DNA of 64,000 nucleotides from Thauera sp. K11 (GTDB lineage: Bacteria > Pseudomonadota > Gammaproteobacteria > Burkholderiales > Rhodocyclaceae). The translations under genes and the position numbers were made by a program. The stretch spans positions 1,922,001-1,986,000 of the forward strand of contig NZ_CP023439.1 of NCBI RefSeq assembly GCF_002354895.1, read 5' to 3'. Shown here in pieces: positions 48,418-58,181 of the stretch (positions are counted from its first letter, which is position 1; every line of letters begins with the position of its first letter). The notes below the pieces were generated by a model. That model saw only the letters and a list, made by a program, of their open reading frames with translations. It was not told where the DNA came from and did no database searches.

Positions 48418-49545
48418 ATGCGCATCAGCTCGAACTTCGACTCCGGTGCCATCGAGGTCGTCAGCCTGGACGATCCGCAGGACATCCGCCTGCGCCTGCG
48501 TGCCGACAATGCCGCGGATTTCCGCCAGTGGTTCCACTTCCGCCTGCATGGCGGGGCCGGCACCGCGCTGCGCATGGTGTTCGAAAACGCGGGCGAGGCC
48601 GCCTACCCGGACGGCTGGCCCGGTTACCGCTGCGTGGCGTCCTACGACCGCCAGAACTGGTTCCGCATCCGCTCGACGCGCTACGAGGACGGCGCACTGA
48701 TCGTCGAGCACACCCCGGAGCGCGATACCGTCCATTACGCCTATTTCGAGCCGTACTCGTTCGAACGCCACCTCGACCTGCTCGGCCGCGCCGACGACTC
48801 GCCCTTCGCCAGCCTGCGCAACCTGGGCGGCACGGTCGAGGGCCGCGACCTCGACATGATCGTGGTCGGCCGGCCCACGCCGGCACGCCGGCCGGTGTGG
48901 ATCATCGCGCGCCAGCATCCCGGCGAGACGATGGCCGAGTGGTTCGTCGAGGGCCTGCTCGAGCGCCTGCTCGATCCCGCCGACGCGGTGGCGCGCAAGG
49001 TGCGCGAACACGCGGTGCTGTACATCGTGCCGAACATGAACCCGGACGGCTCCGTGCGGGGCAACCTGCGCACCAACGCCGCCGGCCGCAACCTCAACCG
49101 CGAATGGCGCGAGCCCGATCCCGCGGCGAGCCCCGAAGTCTTCCTGGTGCGCGAGGAGATGGAGCGCTGCGGCTGCGACCTGTTCCTCGACATCCATGGC
49201 GACGAGGCATTGCCCTACGTGTTCTTCTCCACCGCGGAGGAGGTGCCCGGCTTCACCGCCGGGGCGGCCGAGCGCCAGGCGCGCTTCATCGAGAGCTTCG
49301 CCGCGGTGAGTCCGGACTTCCAGACCGGGGAAGGCTACGAGCCGGGACGCTTCGGCGACGAACTGCTGACGCTGGCGAGCAAGTGGGTGGCCAACCGTTT
49401 CGGCTGCGTATCGCTGACGCTGGAAATGCCCTTCAAGGACAACGCCAACCTGCCCGATGGCCACAACGGCTGGAACGGCGCCCGCAGCAAGCGGCTCGGC
49501 GCCGCCATGCTCAACCCGGTGCTGCGCCACCTGAGCGCAGGCTGA
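48418..49545 (+). CDS. M14 family cytosolic carboxypeptidase (CCP/Nna1-like)
   Basis: 375 aa. An N-terminal beta-sandwich domain (about 1-115, MRISSNFDSGAIEVV...) precedes a metallocarboxypeptidase domain. Zinc ligands are visible as His and Glu in RQHPGETMAEW and a second His in LDIHGDEALP; the catalytic Glu is in LTLEMPFKDN. This layout is that of the cytosolic carboxypeptidases whose animal members deglutamylate tubulin; the bacterial substrate is unknown. No signal peptide is present. The start ATG is 7 bp after yaaA. Confidence 0.88.
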   Translation: MRISSNFDSGAIEVVSLDDPQDIRLRLRADNAADFRQWFHFRLHGGAGTALRMVFENAGEAAYPDGWPGYRCVASYDRQNWFRIRSTRYEDGALIVEHTPERDTVHYAYFEPYSFERHLDLLGRADDSPFASLRNLGGTVEGRDLDMIVVGRPTPARRPVWIIARQHPGETMAEWFVEGLLERLLDPADAVARKVREHAVLYIVPNMNPDGSVRGNLRTNAAGRNLNREWREPDPAASPEVFLVREEMERCGCDLFLDIHGDEALPYVFFSTAEEVPGFTAGAAERQARFIESFAAVSPDFQTGEGYEPGRFGDELLTLASKWVANRFGCVSLTLEMPFKDNANLPDGHNGWNGARSKRLGAAMLNPVLRHLSAG

Positions 49546-49572
49546 GCCGCAGCGCCCGGCGCCGCACCGGGC

Positions 49573-50895
49573 TCAGCCGCCGCCCTCGAACCGGGCGACG
49601 ATGGCCTGCGCGCAGGCCACGCCCGATCGCACCGCCGACTCCAGCGTCGCAGGGTAGTCCGACTCCACGTAATCGCCCGCAAGCCACAGGCCGGACAGCG
49701 GCGTGCGGATGTCCGGGCGGAACACGCCGGGCCGGCATGCGATGGTGGCGCGCTTTTCGATGATCACCTGCGACCACTCCGGCGCCGGCAGCCGGCGCCC
49801 GAGCTGGTGTTCGAGCTGGGCGTGGGTGGCGAGGATCAGTTCGTCGCGCGCCGTCTGCCCGTGCGCGCCGCTTGCGCTGATCACGCAGGCGACGAGGCCC
49901 TCGGGCCCGCCCAGGCGGCCGCGGTCGAAGGCCCATTGCGCCGGCCCGGCCGTGCCACCGCTGACGAGTCCGATCATCGTTTCGGGCAGTTGCTGGCCGC
50001 GGCCGAGCGCCAGATAGACGGTGACGATCGGCTCGTAGGGCAGGGCATCGAGCTGCGCGGCGAGGCGGTCGCAGGCGCCGGTCGACGCGAGCAGCGGCGC
50101 GGCGTGATACGGCGCGGTGGCGAGCACCACCTGCCGCCACGGCTGGCTGCCGGGGTCGCCCTCCAGGCGGAACCCGCCCTCCACCGGCTGGATCGCGGAG
50201 ATGGCATTGCCGGTGCGCAGCGTGCCGCGGCGGGTGGCCAGGAAACGCGCTGCAGGCACGGGAAAGAGTTCGGAGAGATCGACGCGCGGAATCAGCAGTT
50301 CGCTGGCCGCGGCGCCGGAGGCGAGGGCGTCGCGCAGCACGTTGGCGAAGACCTGGGCGCTGGCCTCGGCGGCCGGCGTGTTGAGCGCGGCCACGCAAAG
50401 CGGCTCCCAGACCAGTTCGGTCAGCGCCGGCGTCTGGCGGGCGAGGCGCAGCAGCCCGGCCACCGTCGAACCCGGCGCCACCCGGAATCCATCGCGCTTC
50501 AGGCTGCGCATCAGGCGCAGCATCGCCACGCGGTCCGCCCAGCCCAGGCCCCGCGCGCGCAGCAGGCCGACGGCGAGATGGAAGGGCGCCGGCAGCCTGG
50601 CGGCCTGGAAGTGCAGCCGTCCCGGCACGTGCAGCGTGAGCGGCAGGTTCTCGAGCTGGCGCGGGGAACCCCCGGTCAGCCGCAGCAGGCGGGTGAGTTC
50701 GGCATAGGCGCCGATCAGGATGTGCTGGCCGTTGTCGACCTGCCAGTGCGTGTCCCTGGGCAGCACCCGCGCACGGCCGCCCAGCGTGTGCGAACGCTCG
50801 AACACGGTGACGTGCACGCCGCAGCGCGCGAGTTCGACCGCGCAGGCGAGCCCGGCGTAGCCGGCTCCGATGACGGCGACCGCCGGCACGCTCAC
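49573..50895 (-). CDS. hpnE: Hydroxysqualene dehydroxylase HpnE
   Basis: 440 aa FAD-dependent amine-oxidase-like enzyme reducing hydroxysqualene to squalene, the third step of the HpnCDE route. The FAD-binding motif VIGAGYAGLACAVELA lies at about 8-23, with HTLGGRARVLP soon after and a C-terminal FAD motif around LWLAGDYVESDYPATLESAVRSG. Last gene of hpnCDE, 4 bp after hpnD. The squalene-hopene cyclase gene is not in the window. Confidence 0.93.
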   Translation of the reverse strand: MSVPAVAVIGAGYAGLACAVELARCGVHVTVFERSHTLGGRARVLPRDTHWQVDNGQHILIGAYAELTRLLRLTGGSPRQLENLPLTLHVPGRLHFQAARLPAPFHLAVGLLRARGLGWADRVAMLRLMRSLKRDGFRVAPGSTVAGLLRLARQTPALTELVWEPLCVAALNTPAAEASAQVFANVLRDALASGAAASELLIPRVDLSELFPVPAARFLATRRGTLRTGNAISAIQPVEGGFRLEGDPGSQPWRQVVLATAPYHAAPLLASTGACDRLAAQLDALPYEPIVTVYLALGRGQQLPETMIGLVSGGTAGPAQWAFDRGRLGGPEGLVACVISASGAHGQTARDELILATHAQLEHQLGRRLPAPEWSQVIIEKRATIACRPGVFRPDIRTPLSGLWLAGDYVESDYPATLESAVRSGVACAQAIVARFEGGG

Positions 50896-50899
50896 CGGC

Positions 50900-51732
50900 T
50901 CAGCCCCTGAACCAGGTCATGCCCGCCAGCCAGACCTTGCGCAGCGGCGTCAGCGAGGTGCGGCGATCCAGCACCTGGAAGCCGTCGGCCGCGATCTCGC
51001 GCAGCAGCGTGCGGTAGATCGCGGCCATCACCAGGCCGGGGCGCTGGGCCTTGCGGTCCACCGCCGGCAGGTGGGCGAAAGCCTGCTCGTAGAACTGCTC
51101 GGCGCGCTGCGCCTCGAAGGCCATCAGTTCGCGGAAGGCGTCCGAATAGCGTGCATCCAGGATGTCCCTGGCCGGAACGTCGAAGCGCTGCAGATCCTCG
51201 ATCGGCAGGTAGATCCGGCCCCGGCGCGCATCCTCGCCGACGTCGCGGATGATGTTGGTGAGCTGGAAGGCCAGGCCCAGATCGTGCGCGTACTTCAGCG
51301 TCTGCCGGTCCTGGTAGCCGAAGATCTCCGCCGCCAGCAGCCCGACCACGCTCGCCACCCGGTAGCAGTAGAGCTGCAGGCCCTTGAAATCGAGATAGCG
51401 CGTCTGCGACAGATCCATCGCCATGCCGTCGATGATCTCGAGCAGTTGTTCGCGCGGCAGCTTGTGGGTGCCGACGACGTCCTTCAGCGCCTGCCCCACC
51501 GGGTGCGCCGGCGTGCCGCCGTACACCCGCGCCACTTCCTGGCGCCACCACTCGAGCTTGGCCTGGGCGATCGACGGGTCGTGGCACTCGTCCACGACGT
51601 CGTCGACCTCGCGACAGAACGCATACAGCGCGGTGATGGCCTGCCGCCGCCCGGGGGCAGGAACATGAAGCTGTAATAGAAGCTCGAGCCGCTCTTGGCC
51701 GCCTTCTGCTGGCAATAGTCGTGGGGATTCAT
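50900..51732 (-). CDS. hpnD: Presqualene diphosphate synthase HpnD, with an apparent -1 frameshift near the 5' end
   Basis: HpnD condenses two farnesyl diphosphates to presqualene diphosphate. The ATG at 51730-51732 overlaps the hpnC stop and gives MNPHDYCQQKAAKSGSSFYY..FMFLPP, the correct N-terminus. After a CCCCCGGGC run (plus strand 51650-51657) the frame shifts, and the rest, RRQAITALYAFCREVDDVVDE to the stop at 50900, is in another frame. Adding one base would restore 277 aa, the usual length. Both Asp-rich motifs (DDVVDE and DVGED) are downstream in the second frame. That frame alone could only start at a TTG (51715) with a non-conserved leader. A sequencing error in the GC run or a genuine mutation are equally possible. 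Confidence 0.85.
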
Positions 51733-52574
51733 GCAGGTTTCCAGTTGAAGGCCCGCCAGCCGATCCGCAGCCAGTCGCCCGCCCCCAGTGCCGGCCGGTG
51801 CCGGAACACGTCGTGGTCGACCGCTTCGATCCGTTCGAGGATGCGCAATCCGCCCAGCACCACCAGGCGCAGTTCCCAGCCGACGCGGCCGCGCAGCCGC
51901 TTCGCCAGCGGCGCGCCCTCGAGCATCATGGCGCGGGCGCGTTGCACTTCGAAGGCGAGCAGGGCGCGCCAGCCGGCGTCGGGGTCGAGGCTGCCGCCGG
52001 CGAGCCCGGCGATGGTCGCGTCCTGCACGCCGAAGCGCGCCATGTCGTCCTGCGGCAGATAGACGCGGTTCTTGCGCCAGTCGATGGCGACATCCTGCCA
52101 GAAGTTGATCAGTTGCAGGCTGGTGCAGATGCGGTCGGACAGCAGCAGATTGTCGGCCGTCGCCGCCTTGTACAGATGCAGCAGCAAACGCCCCACCGGA
52201 TCGGCCGAACGCCGGCAGTAATCGCGCAGTTCGCCGAAATCGGCGTAGCGCGTCTTGCCCACGTCCTGGCTGAAAGCGTCGAGCAGGTCGCGCAGCAGTT
52301 GCACGGGCAGGCGATGTTCGCGCACGGCGGCGGCAAGGCGTTCGAACATCGGCGCCAGGCTCGCATCGCGCACCGCCTCGCCGCGCTCCATCGCATCGAG
52401 CGCCAGCCGGTAGTCGTGGAGCCGGGCCAGCCTCGCCACCGCCGGCGCATCGCCCTCGTCGGCGACGTCGTCGGCGCTGCGCGCGAAGTGATAGATCGCC
52501 TCCACCGGGCCGCGCAGCGACGACGGCAGCAGGATGGAGGCGACAGGGAAGTTCTCGTAGTGATCGACGGACAT
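51729..52574 (-). CDS. hpnC: Hydroxysqualene synthase HpnC
   Basis: 281 aa trans-isoprenyl diphosphate synthase family member converting presqualene diphosphate to hydroxysqualene. The N-terminus MSVDHYENFPVASILLPSSLRGPVEAIYHFAR is diagnostic. Asp-rich motifs are ADDVADEGD (about 34-42) and NFWQDVAIDWRKNRVYLP. First gene of the hpnCDE set; its stop overlaps the hpnD start (ATGA). Promoter region is shared with the divergent ABC operon. Confidence 0.95.
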   Translation of the reverse strand: MSVDHYENFPVASILLPSSLRGPVEAIYHFARSADDVADEGDAPAVARLARLHDYRLALDAMERGEAVRDASLAPMFERLAAAVREHRLPVQLLRDLLDAFSQDVGKTRYADFGELRDYCRRSADPVGRLLLHLYKAATADNLLLSDRICTSLQLINFWQDVAIDWRKNRVYLPQDDMARFGVQDATIAGLAGGSLDPDAGWRALLAFEVQRARAMMLEGAPLAKRLRGRVGWELRLVVLGGLRILERIEAVDHDVFRHRPALGAGDWLRIGWRAFNWKPA

Positions 52575-52604
52575 GGCGCACGGCGCCCGCGCGGCCGGAG
52601 GGGT

Positions 52605-52634
52605 TTGGCGCTGGCGGGGCGGCGGGAGTATAAG
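52605..52634 (+). promoter_or_regulatory. Candidate promoter of the ABC-lipocalin operon (TTGGCG, TATAAG)
   Basis: TTGGCG (52605-52610) and TATAAG (52629-52634) with an 18 bp spacer in the 110 bp divergent gap between hpnC and the ATPase gene. A start near 52641 would leave a leader of about 44 nt. Confidence 0.5.
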
Positions 52635-52684
52635 CGAAGACGCCCGTCGGGCACTTTTTCCTTGCTCGCGGAGTCCCTGCAGCC

Positions 52685-53358
<674 letters not shown>

Positions 53359-53362
<4 letters not shown>

Positions 53363-55893
53363 GCGGCGTGCTGCGCCGCGTCTTCGTCGCCAGCCTGCTC
53401 AAGCGGCGGCTGGCGAGCGCGCTGTCGCTGCTGTCGATCGCGCTCGGGGTCGCGCTCGGCCTTGCGGTCCAGATCATCCACGGTGCCGCGCTCGACGAGT
53501 TCGGCGAAGGCGTGCGCCGCATGTCCGGCATCGCCGACCTGCAGGTGACCGGCCCGCGCGAGGGTTTCGGCGAAGATCTCTATGCGGTGCTGGCGCTGCG
53601 GCCGGAGGTGGCCGAGGCCAGCCCGGTGCTGGAGATCGAGGCGCGCATTCCAGGCGCCCCGGCGCCGCTGCGCATCCTCGGCGTCGATCTGTTCCGCGTC
53701 GCGGCCGTGCAGCCGCAGTTGCTGCCGGTGGCCGGGCGAGGTACCGGCCCGGCGCCGGACCGCCTGGCCGCCCTGCGCGAAGACGCCCTGTTCCTGTCGG
53801 CCGAGGCGGAAGCGTCCGTATTCCCGGACGCAGGCGGCGGGGATTCCGCGCCGCGCCGGCTCACCGTGCAGTCGGGCCTGCAACTGCACGACCTGGACGT
53901 GGCAGGCGGCGTGCCGGGCGCGCGCGAGCGCATGGGCGTGATGGACATCGCCGCGGCGCAGGACGTCTTCGCCCGCCGCGGTCTGCTGACCCGCATCGAC
54001 CTCAGGCTTGCGGCGGGGACGACCCGCACGCAGGCGATGGCCGCGCTGTCGCCGCTGCTGCCCGCCGGCGTGGTGCTGCGCACGGTAGACGAAGCCGCCA
54101 CCGAGGCGGCCGGGCTGTCGCGCGCCTATCGCGTCAATCTCACCATGCTGGCGGCGATTGCGCTGCTCACCGGCGGCTTTCTCGTCTTCTCGGCGCAGTG
54201 GCTCGCCGTCGTGCGCCGCCGGCGCGAGTTCGGGGTCCTGCGCGCGCTCGGGCTGGAGCGCGGACAACTGAGGCGGGGGCTGCTTGCCGAAGGGGCGGTG
54301 ATCGGGGGCGTCGGCGGCATCTTCGGCGTCGCGCTGGGGCATGGTCTGGCTGCGCTGGCTTTCCGCTTCGCGGGTGCCGACCTCGGCGCAGGGGTCTTCC
54401 GCGACATCGTGCCGACGCTGCACGTCGACCCGCTGCTGTCTGCGGCCTACCTGGCGCTGGGGATCACGGCGGGCACGGGCGGCGCCTGGCTGCCGGCGCG
54501 CGAGGCCACGCGCGTGCCGCCGGCGCAGGCATTGCATGCGGCCGGGGTTCGGGATGCGCCGTCACGGCCCGAGCGCGGCCGCGCGGGAATGGCGCTCTCC
54601 GCCCTGGCGCTCGCCGGGGCGGCCTGCCTGCTGCCGCCGTTCGGCGGCATTCCGCTCGGCGGCTATGTCGCGGTGGCAGGCATTCTCGCGGCGGCCGTCC
54701 TCGCCCTGCCGCCGCTGACGGCGGCGGTGTCGCGGCTGCTCGCCGGCGGACGGCATCCGGTGTGGCGCCTGGCGCGCGCCCGCTTCGTCGCCTCGCGCCG
54801 GCAGGTGGCGGTGGCCGGCGCCGGAGTGGTGGCGAGCGTCGCGGTGGCCTCGGCCATGGCCATCATGGTCAATTCGTTCCGCCTGTCGGTGGATGACTGG
54901 CTGACGCAGGTCCTGCCGGCCGACCTCTACCTGCGTGCCTCGGCCTCCTCGGCCAGCGGTTACCTGGACGATGCGGCGCTGGAGCGCATCCGCTCGCTGC
55001 CCGGCGTGGCCGGGGCCGACCCGGTGCGCGCGGTCAACTTCAGGCTGGATGCCGCCAGCCCGCCGGTCACCCTGCTGGCGAGGCCCGTCGCGCAAGGCTG
55101 GGGGCTGCCGCTGGTCGCCGGCACGCTGAGCCCGCCGGCCACCGCGGCACGCCCGCCCGCCTGGATCGCGGAGGCGATCGCCGACGGCCACCGCCTGAAG
55201 CCGGGGGATCGCCTGACGCTGCCGATCGGCGGCGCCATGCACGATTTCAGGGTGGCCGGCATCTGGCGCGACTACGCGCGCCAGCACGGCGCCGTGGTGA
55301 TCGAGCGCAAGGACTACCTGGCGGTGACCGGGGACGGGCGCATCAACGACGTCGCGATCCGGCTCGCCGCCGGCCACGAGGCGGATCGGGTCGCCGCCGC
55401 GCTGCGGGAACTCCTGGGCGAACAGCGCGTGGAGATCGCGCGACCGGGGGAGATCCGTGCAATCACGCTGCAGATCTTCGACCGCACCTTCCTGATCACC
55501 TACCTGATGGAAGCCGTTGCCGTCGCCATCGGCCTGTTCGGCATCGCCACGACCTTTGCCGCACAGGCGGCGTCGCGCCGGGGGGAATTCGGCATGCTGC
55601 GCCACCTGGGCCTCACCCGGCGCGACATCGGCCGCCTGCTGGCGCTGGAAGGCATGCTCACCTGCGTGATGGGCGTGCTGGCCGGCCTGCTGGGCGGCGC
55701 CGCGGTATCCGTGGTGCTGATCGAGGTCATCAACCGCCAGAGCTTCCACTGGAGCATGGACTTCAGCGTGCCCTGGGCGGCCCTGGCGGTGTTCTCGGTC
55801 ACGCTGGTCCTGCTCGCGGGCTGGGCGGCCCAGCTCGCGGGAGCCCATGCGACGCGCCGATCCGCCGTGCTCGCGGTGAAGGAGGACTGGTGA
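53359..55893 (+). CDS. FtsX-family ABC transporter permease, double-length
   Basis: 844 aa inner-membrane protein with two FtsX domains in one chain. A first helix at about 12-33, a periplasmic domain (about 35-250), three helices around 255-385, a further helical region near 420-475, a second periplasmic domain (about 500-710) and three C-terminal helices (about 720-835). It works with the ATPase encoded just upstream; the GTG start at 53359 overlaps that stop. The arrangement, followed by a secreted AttH-like protein, is a recurrent trio of unknown substrate. The stop overlaps the next start. Confidence 0.88.
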
Positions 55894-57086
55894 TGGATGG
55901 ATCGCGCCGGGCGGGAGCGGCGGGGCAGGGGGGCGGCATCCTGCGGCGCATCGCGCGCATGGCCGCGCTGTGGTGCGCGCTTTTCGCAGGCACCGGCCTT
56001 TGCACGGAAACGGCCGCGGAGGCCGACTTTCCTCCCGTGCTGCGCGGCACGCCGCTCGATTTCCCGCGTGATCTGGGGGCACACCCCGCGTTTCGCACCG
56101 AATGGTGGTACGTGACCGGCTGGATCACGGACGAAGCAGGCATCGAGCGCGGCTTCCAGGTGACCTTCTTTCGCGTGCGAACCGGCATCGGCGAGCGCAG
56201 CAAGAGCCGCTTCGCGCCCACGCAACTGGTGCTGGCGCATGCAGCGATCGCCGATCCGGCCCTCGGCCGCCTGCGGCATGCGCAGCGGGCCGAGCGCGCC
56301 CACGAACCGCTGGCCGGCGCCGACGCCGGCAGGACCCGCGCCTGGGTGCGCGACTGGCTGCTCGAAGGGGACGGCGGCCGCTACCGCACGCGCATCGCGG
56401 CGGACGCCTTTTCCTTCGAACTCGACTTCTTGCCCGCCGGGCCACCCCTGTTGAACGGGCACGACGGCTTCAGCCGCAAAGCCCCCGATCCCAGACACGC
56501 CAGCCACTACTACAGCCGCCCACAACTCGCGGTGGCGGGAACGCTGACGCTCGAAGGCAGGCGGCACGAAGTGCGCGGCCAAGCCTGGCTGGACCACGAA
56601 TGGTCCAGCGAATTGATGCCCGAGCGCGCGAAAGGCTGGGACTGGATCGGCATCAACCTGCGCGACGGCGGCTCGCTGATGGCTTTTCGCATGCGCGACG
56701 ACGCCGGCGGCGCGCTGTGGTCGGCATTCACCCTGGTCGAACATGGCCGGACGCAGCGCCGGGAAGGACCGGACGCGGTGCGCTTCACGCCGCTGCGCAC
56801 CTGGCGCTCGCCGCGCACCGGCGCCGAGTACCCGGTGGAGTGGGAACTCGAACTGCCCGCCACGGCGGCCGGCGGCGGCCACGCGCGCCGGCTGCGCCTG
56901 GTGCCGCTGATGGACGACCAGGAGCTGGACAGCGCACGATCGACCGGTGCGATCTACTGGGAAGGTGCAGTGCGCGTGCTCGAAGCCCCCGGCGGCGCCG
57001 GAGCGGACGAGGCCCACTCCGCCCCGCGCGAGTTCGGCCGCGGCTACCTGGAGATGACGGGGTACGCCGACCGGCCCGGGATGTAG
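55893..57086 (+). CDS. Secreted AttH/CrtC-type lipocalin-like protein (predicted hydrolase/hydratase family)
   Basis: 397 aa. A basic N-terminus and hydrophobic stretch (ARMAALWCALFAGTGLC, about 21-37) form a signal peptide, possibly a lipoprotein signal with Cys37. The mature part is a two-lobed lipocalin-like fold with FRTEWWYVTGWITDEAG...GFQVTFFR, AWLDHEWSS and GWDWIGINLRDGGSLMAFR, the hallmarks of the AttH/CrtC family (COG5621). CrtC relatives hydrate carotenoids; most bacterial members are uncharacterised. It is translationally coupled to the permease, so a transported hydrophobic molecule is the likely ligand (inference). Confidence 0.85.
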   Translation: MDGSRRAGAAGQGGGILRRIARMAALWCALFAGTGLCTETAAEADFPPVLRGTPLDFPRDLGAHPAFRTEWWYVTGWITDEAGIERGFQVTFFRVRTGIGERSKSRFAPTQLVLAHAAIADPALGRLRHAQRAERAHEPLAGADAGRTRAWVRDWLLEGDGGRYRTRIAADAFSFELDFLPAGPPLLNGHDGFSRKAPDPRHASHYYSRPQLAVAGTLTLEGRRHEVRGQAWLDHEWSSELMPERAKGWDWIGINLRDGGSLMAFRMRDDAGGALWSAFTLVEHGRTQRREGPDAVRFTPLRTWRSPRTGAEYPVEWELELPATAAGGGHARRLRLVPLMDDQELDSARSTGAIYWEGAVRVLEAPGGAGADEAHSAPREFGRGYLEMTGYADRPGM

Positions 57087-57226
57087 GCCGCGCGGAGCCG
57101 GGTGCGGAAGAAAACCTCATGCCGCCATGCCTTTTCCGCCCGCGTGCGCAGCATTGCATGCTTTGCGGACCGGCGCGGATGCGATAATCCGGCCGCCGCA
57201 CTATCCGGGGCGCGAAGGCTGAAGTC

Positions 57227-58117
57227 ATGAAGATTCTGTTGCTGGGCAGTAATGGACAGGTGGGCTGGGAGTTGCAGCGCTCGCTGGCGCCGCTGGGCGA
57301 AGTGGTCGCGCTCGACCGCAGCGGTGCCCCCGGCCTGTGCGGCGATCTTTCGCGGATGGACGAACTCGCGGCCGGCGTGCGCCGGCTGGCGCCGGACGTC
57401 ATCGTCAATGCCGCCGCCTACACGGCCGTCGACAAGGCCGAGAGCGAACCCGAACTCGCCCATGCGATCAATGCCGGGGCCGTCGGCCGCCTTGCCGCCG
57501 AGGCCGCGGCCCTGGGCGCCTGGCTGGTGCATTATTCGACCGACTACGTGTTCGACGGCAGTGGCGGGCAACCCTGGCGCGAAGACGCCGCCACCGCGCC
57601 GCTATCGGTGTACGGAAGGACCAAGCTCGCCGGCGAAGAAGCGATCCGCGCGAGCGGCTGCCGCCATCTCATCCTGCGCACGTCGTGGGTGTATGCCGCG
57701 CGCGGCGGCAATTTCGCCCGCACCATGCTGCGGCTGGCAACCGAACGGGAGCGCCTGACGGTGATCGCCGACCAGACCGGTGCGCCCACCGGCGCCGACC
57801 TGATCGCGGATGTGAGCGCCCACGCCTTGCGCAGCGCGATGCGCGACGCGAACCTGTCCGGCACCTACCACCTGGCCGCGGCCGGGGAAACCAGTTGGCA
57901 CGGCTACGCCCGCTTCGTCATCGAAGAGGCGCGCGCCCTCGGCATCGCGCTCAAGGCGACCGACATCGCCGCCATCCCGACCTCGGACTACCCGACGCCT
58001 GCGCGGCGCCCGCTGAATTCGCGGCTCGACACCACGCGGCTGCGCCAGCGCTTCGGCCTCGCGCTGCCCGACTGGCGCCCGGGCGTGCGGCGCATGCTGC
58101 GCGAGGTGCTGCAGTAA
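57227..58117 (+). CDS. rfbD: dTDP-4-dehydrorhamnose reductase
   Basis: 296 aa extended short-chain dehydrogenase making dTDP-L-rhamnose. The NAD(P)H motif GSNGQVGWELQ (7-17), YSTDYVFDGSGGQPWRE and the catalytic Tyr/Lys in YGRTKLAGEE are present. The partner genes rfbA, rfbB and rfbC are absent from this window, which is unusual as they are normally adjacent. manC follows 64 bp downstream. Confidence 0.94.
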   Translation: MKILLLGSNGQVGWELQRSLAPLGEVVALDRSGAPGLCGDLSRMDELAAGVRRLAPDVIVNAAAYTAVDKAESEPELAHAINAGAVGRLAAEAAALGAWLVHYSTDYVFDGSGGQPWREDAATAPLSVYGRTKLAGEEAIRASGCRHLILRTSWVYAARGGNFARTMLRLATERERLTVIADQTGAPTGADLIADVSAHALRSAMRDANLSGTYHLAAAGETSWHGYARFVIEEARALGIALKATDIAAIPTSDYPTPARRPLNSRLDTTRLRQRFGLALPDWRPGVRRMLREVLQ

Positions 58118-58181
58118 ACTGGGTGCCTGCCTTGCGCCGGCTTCCGGTCCGTTCCCGACGATTCCAAAAGAGTTCCTGCAG

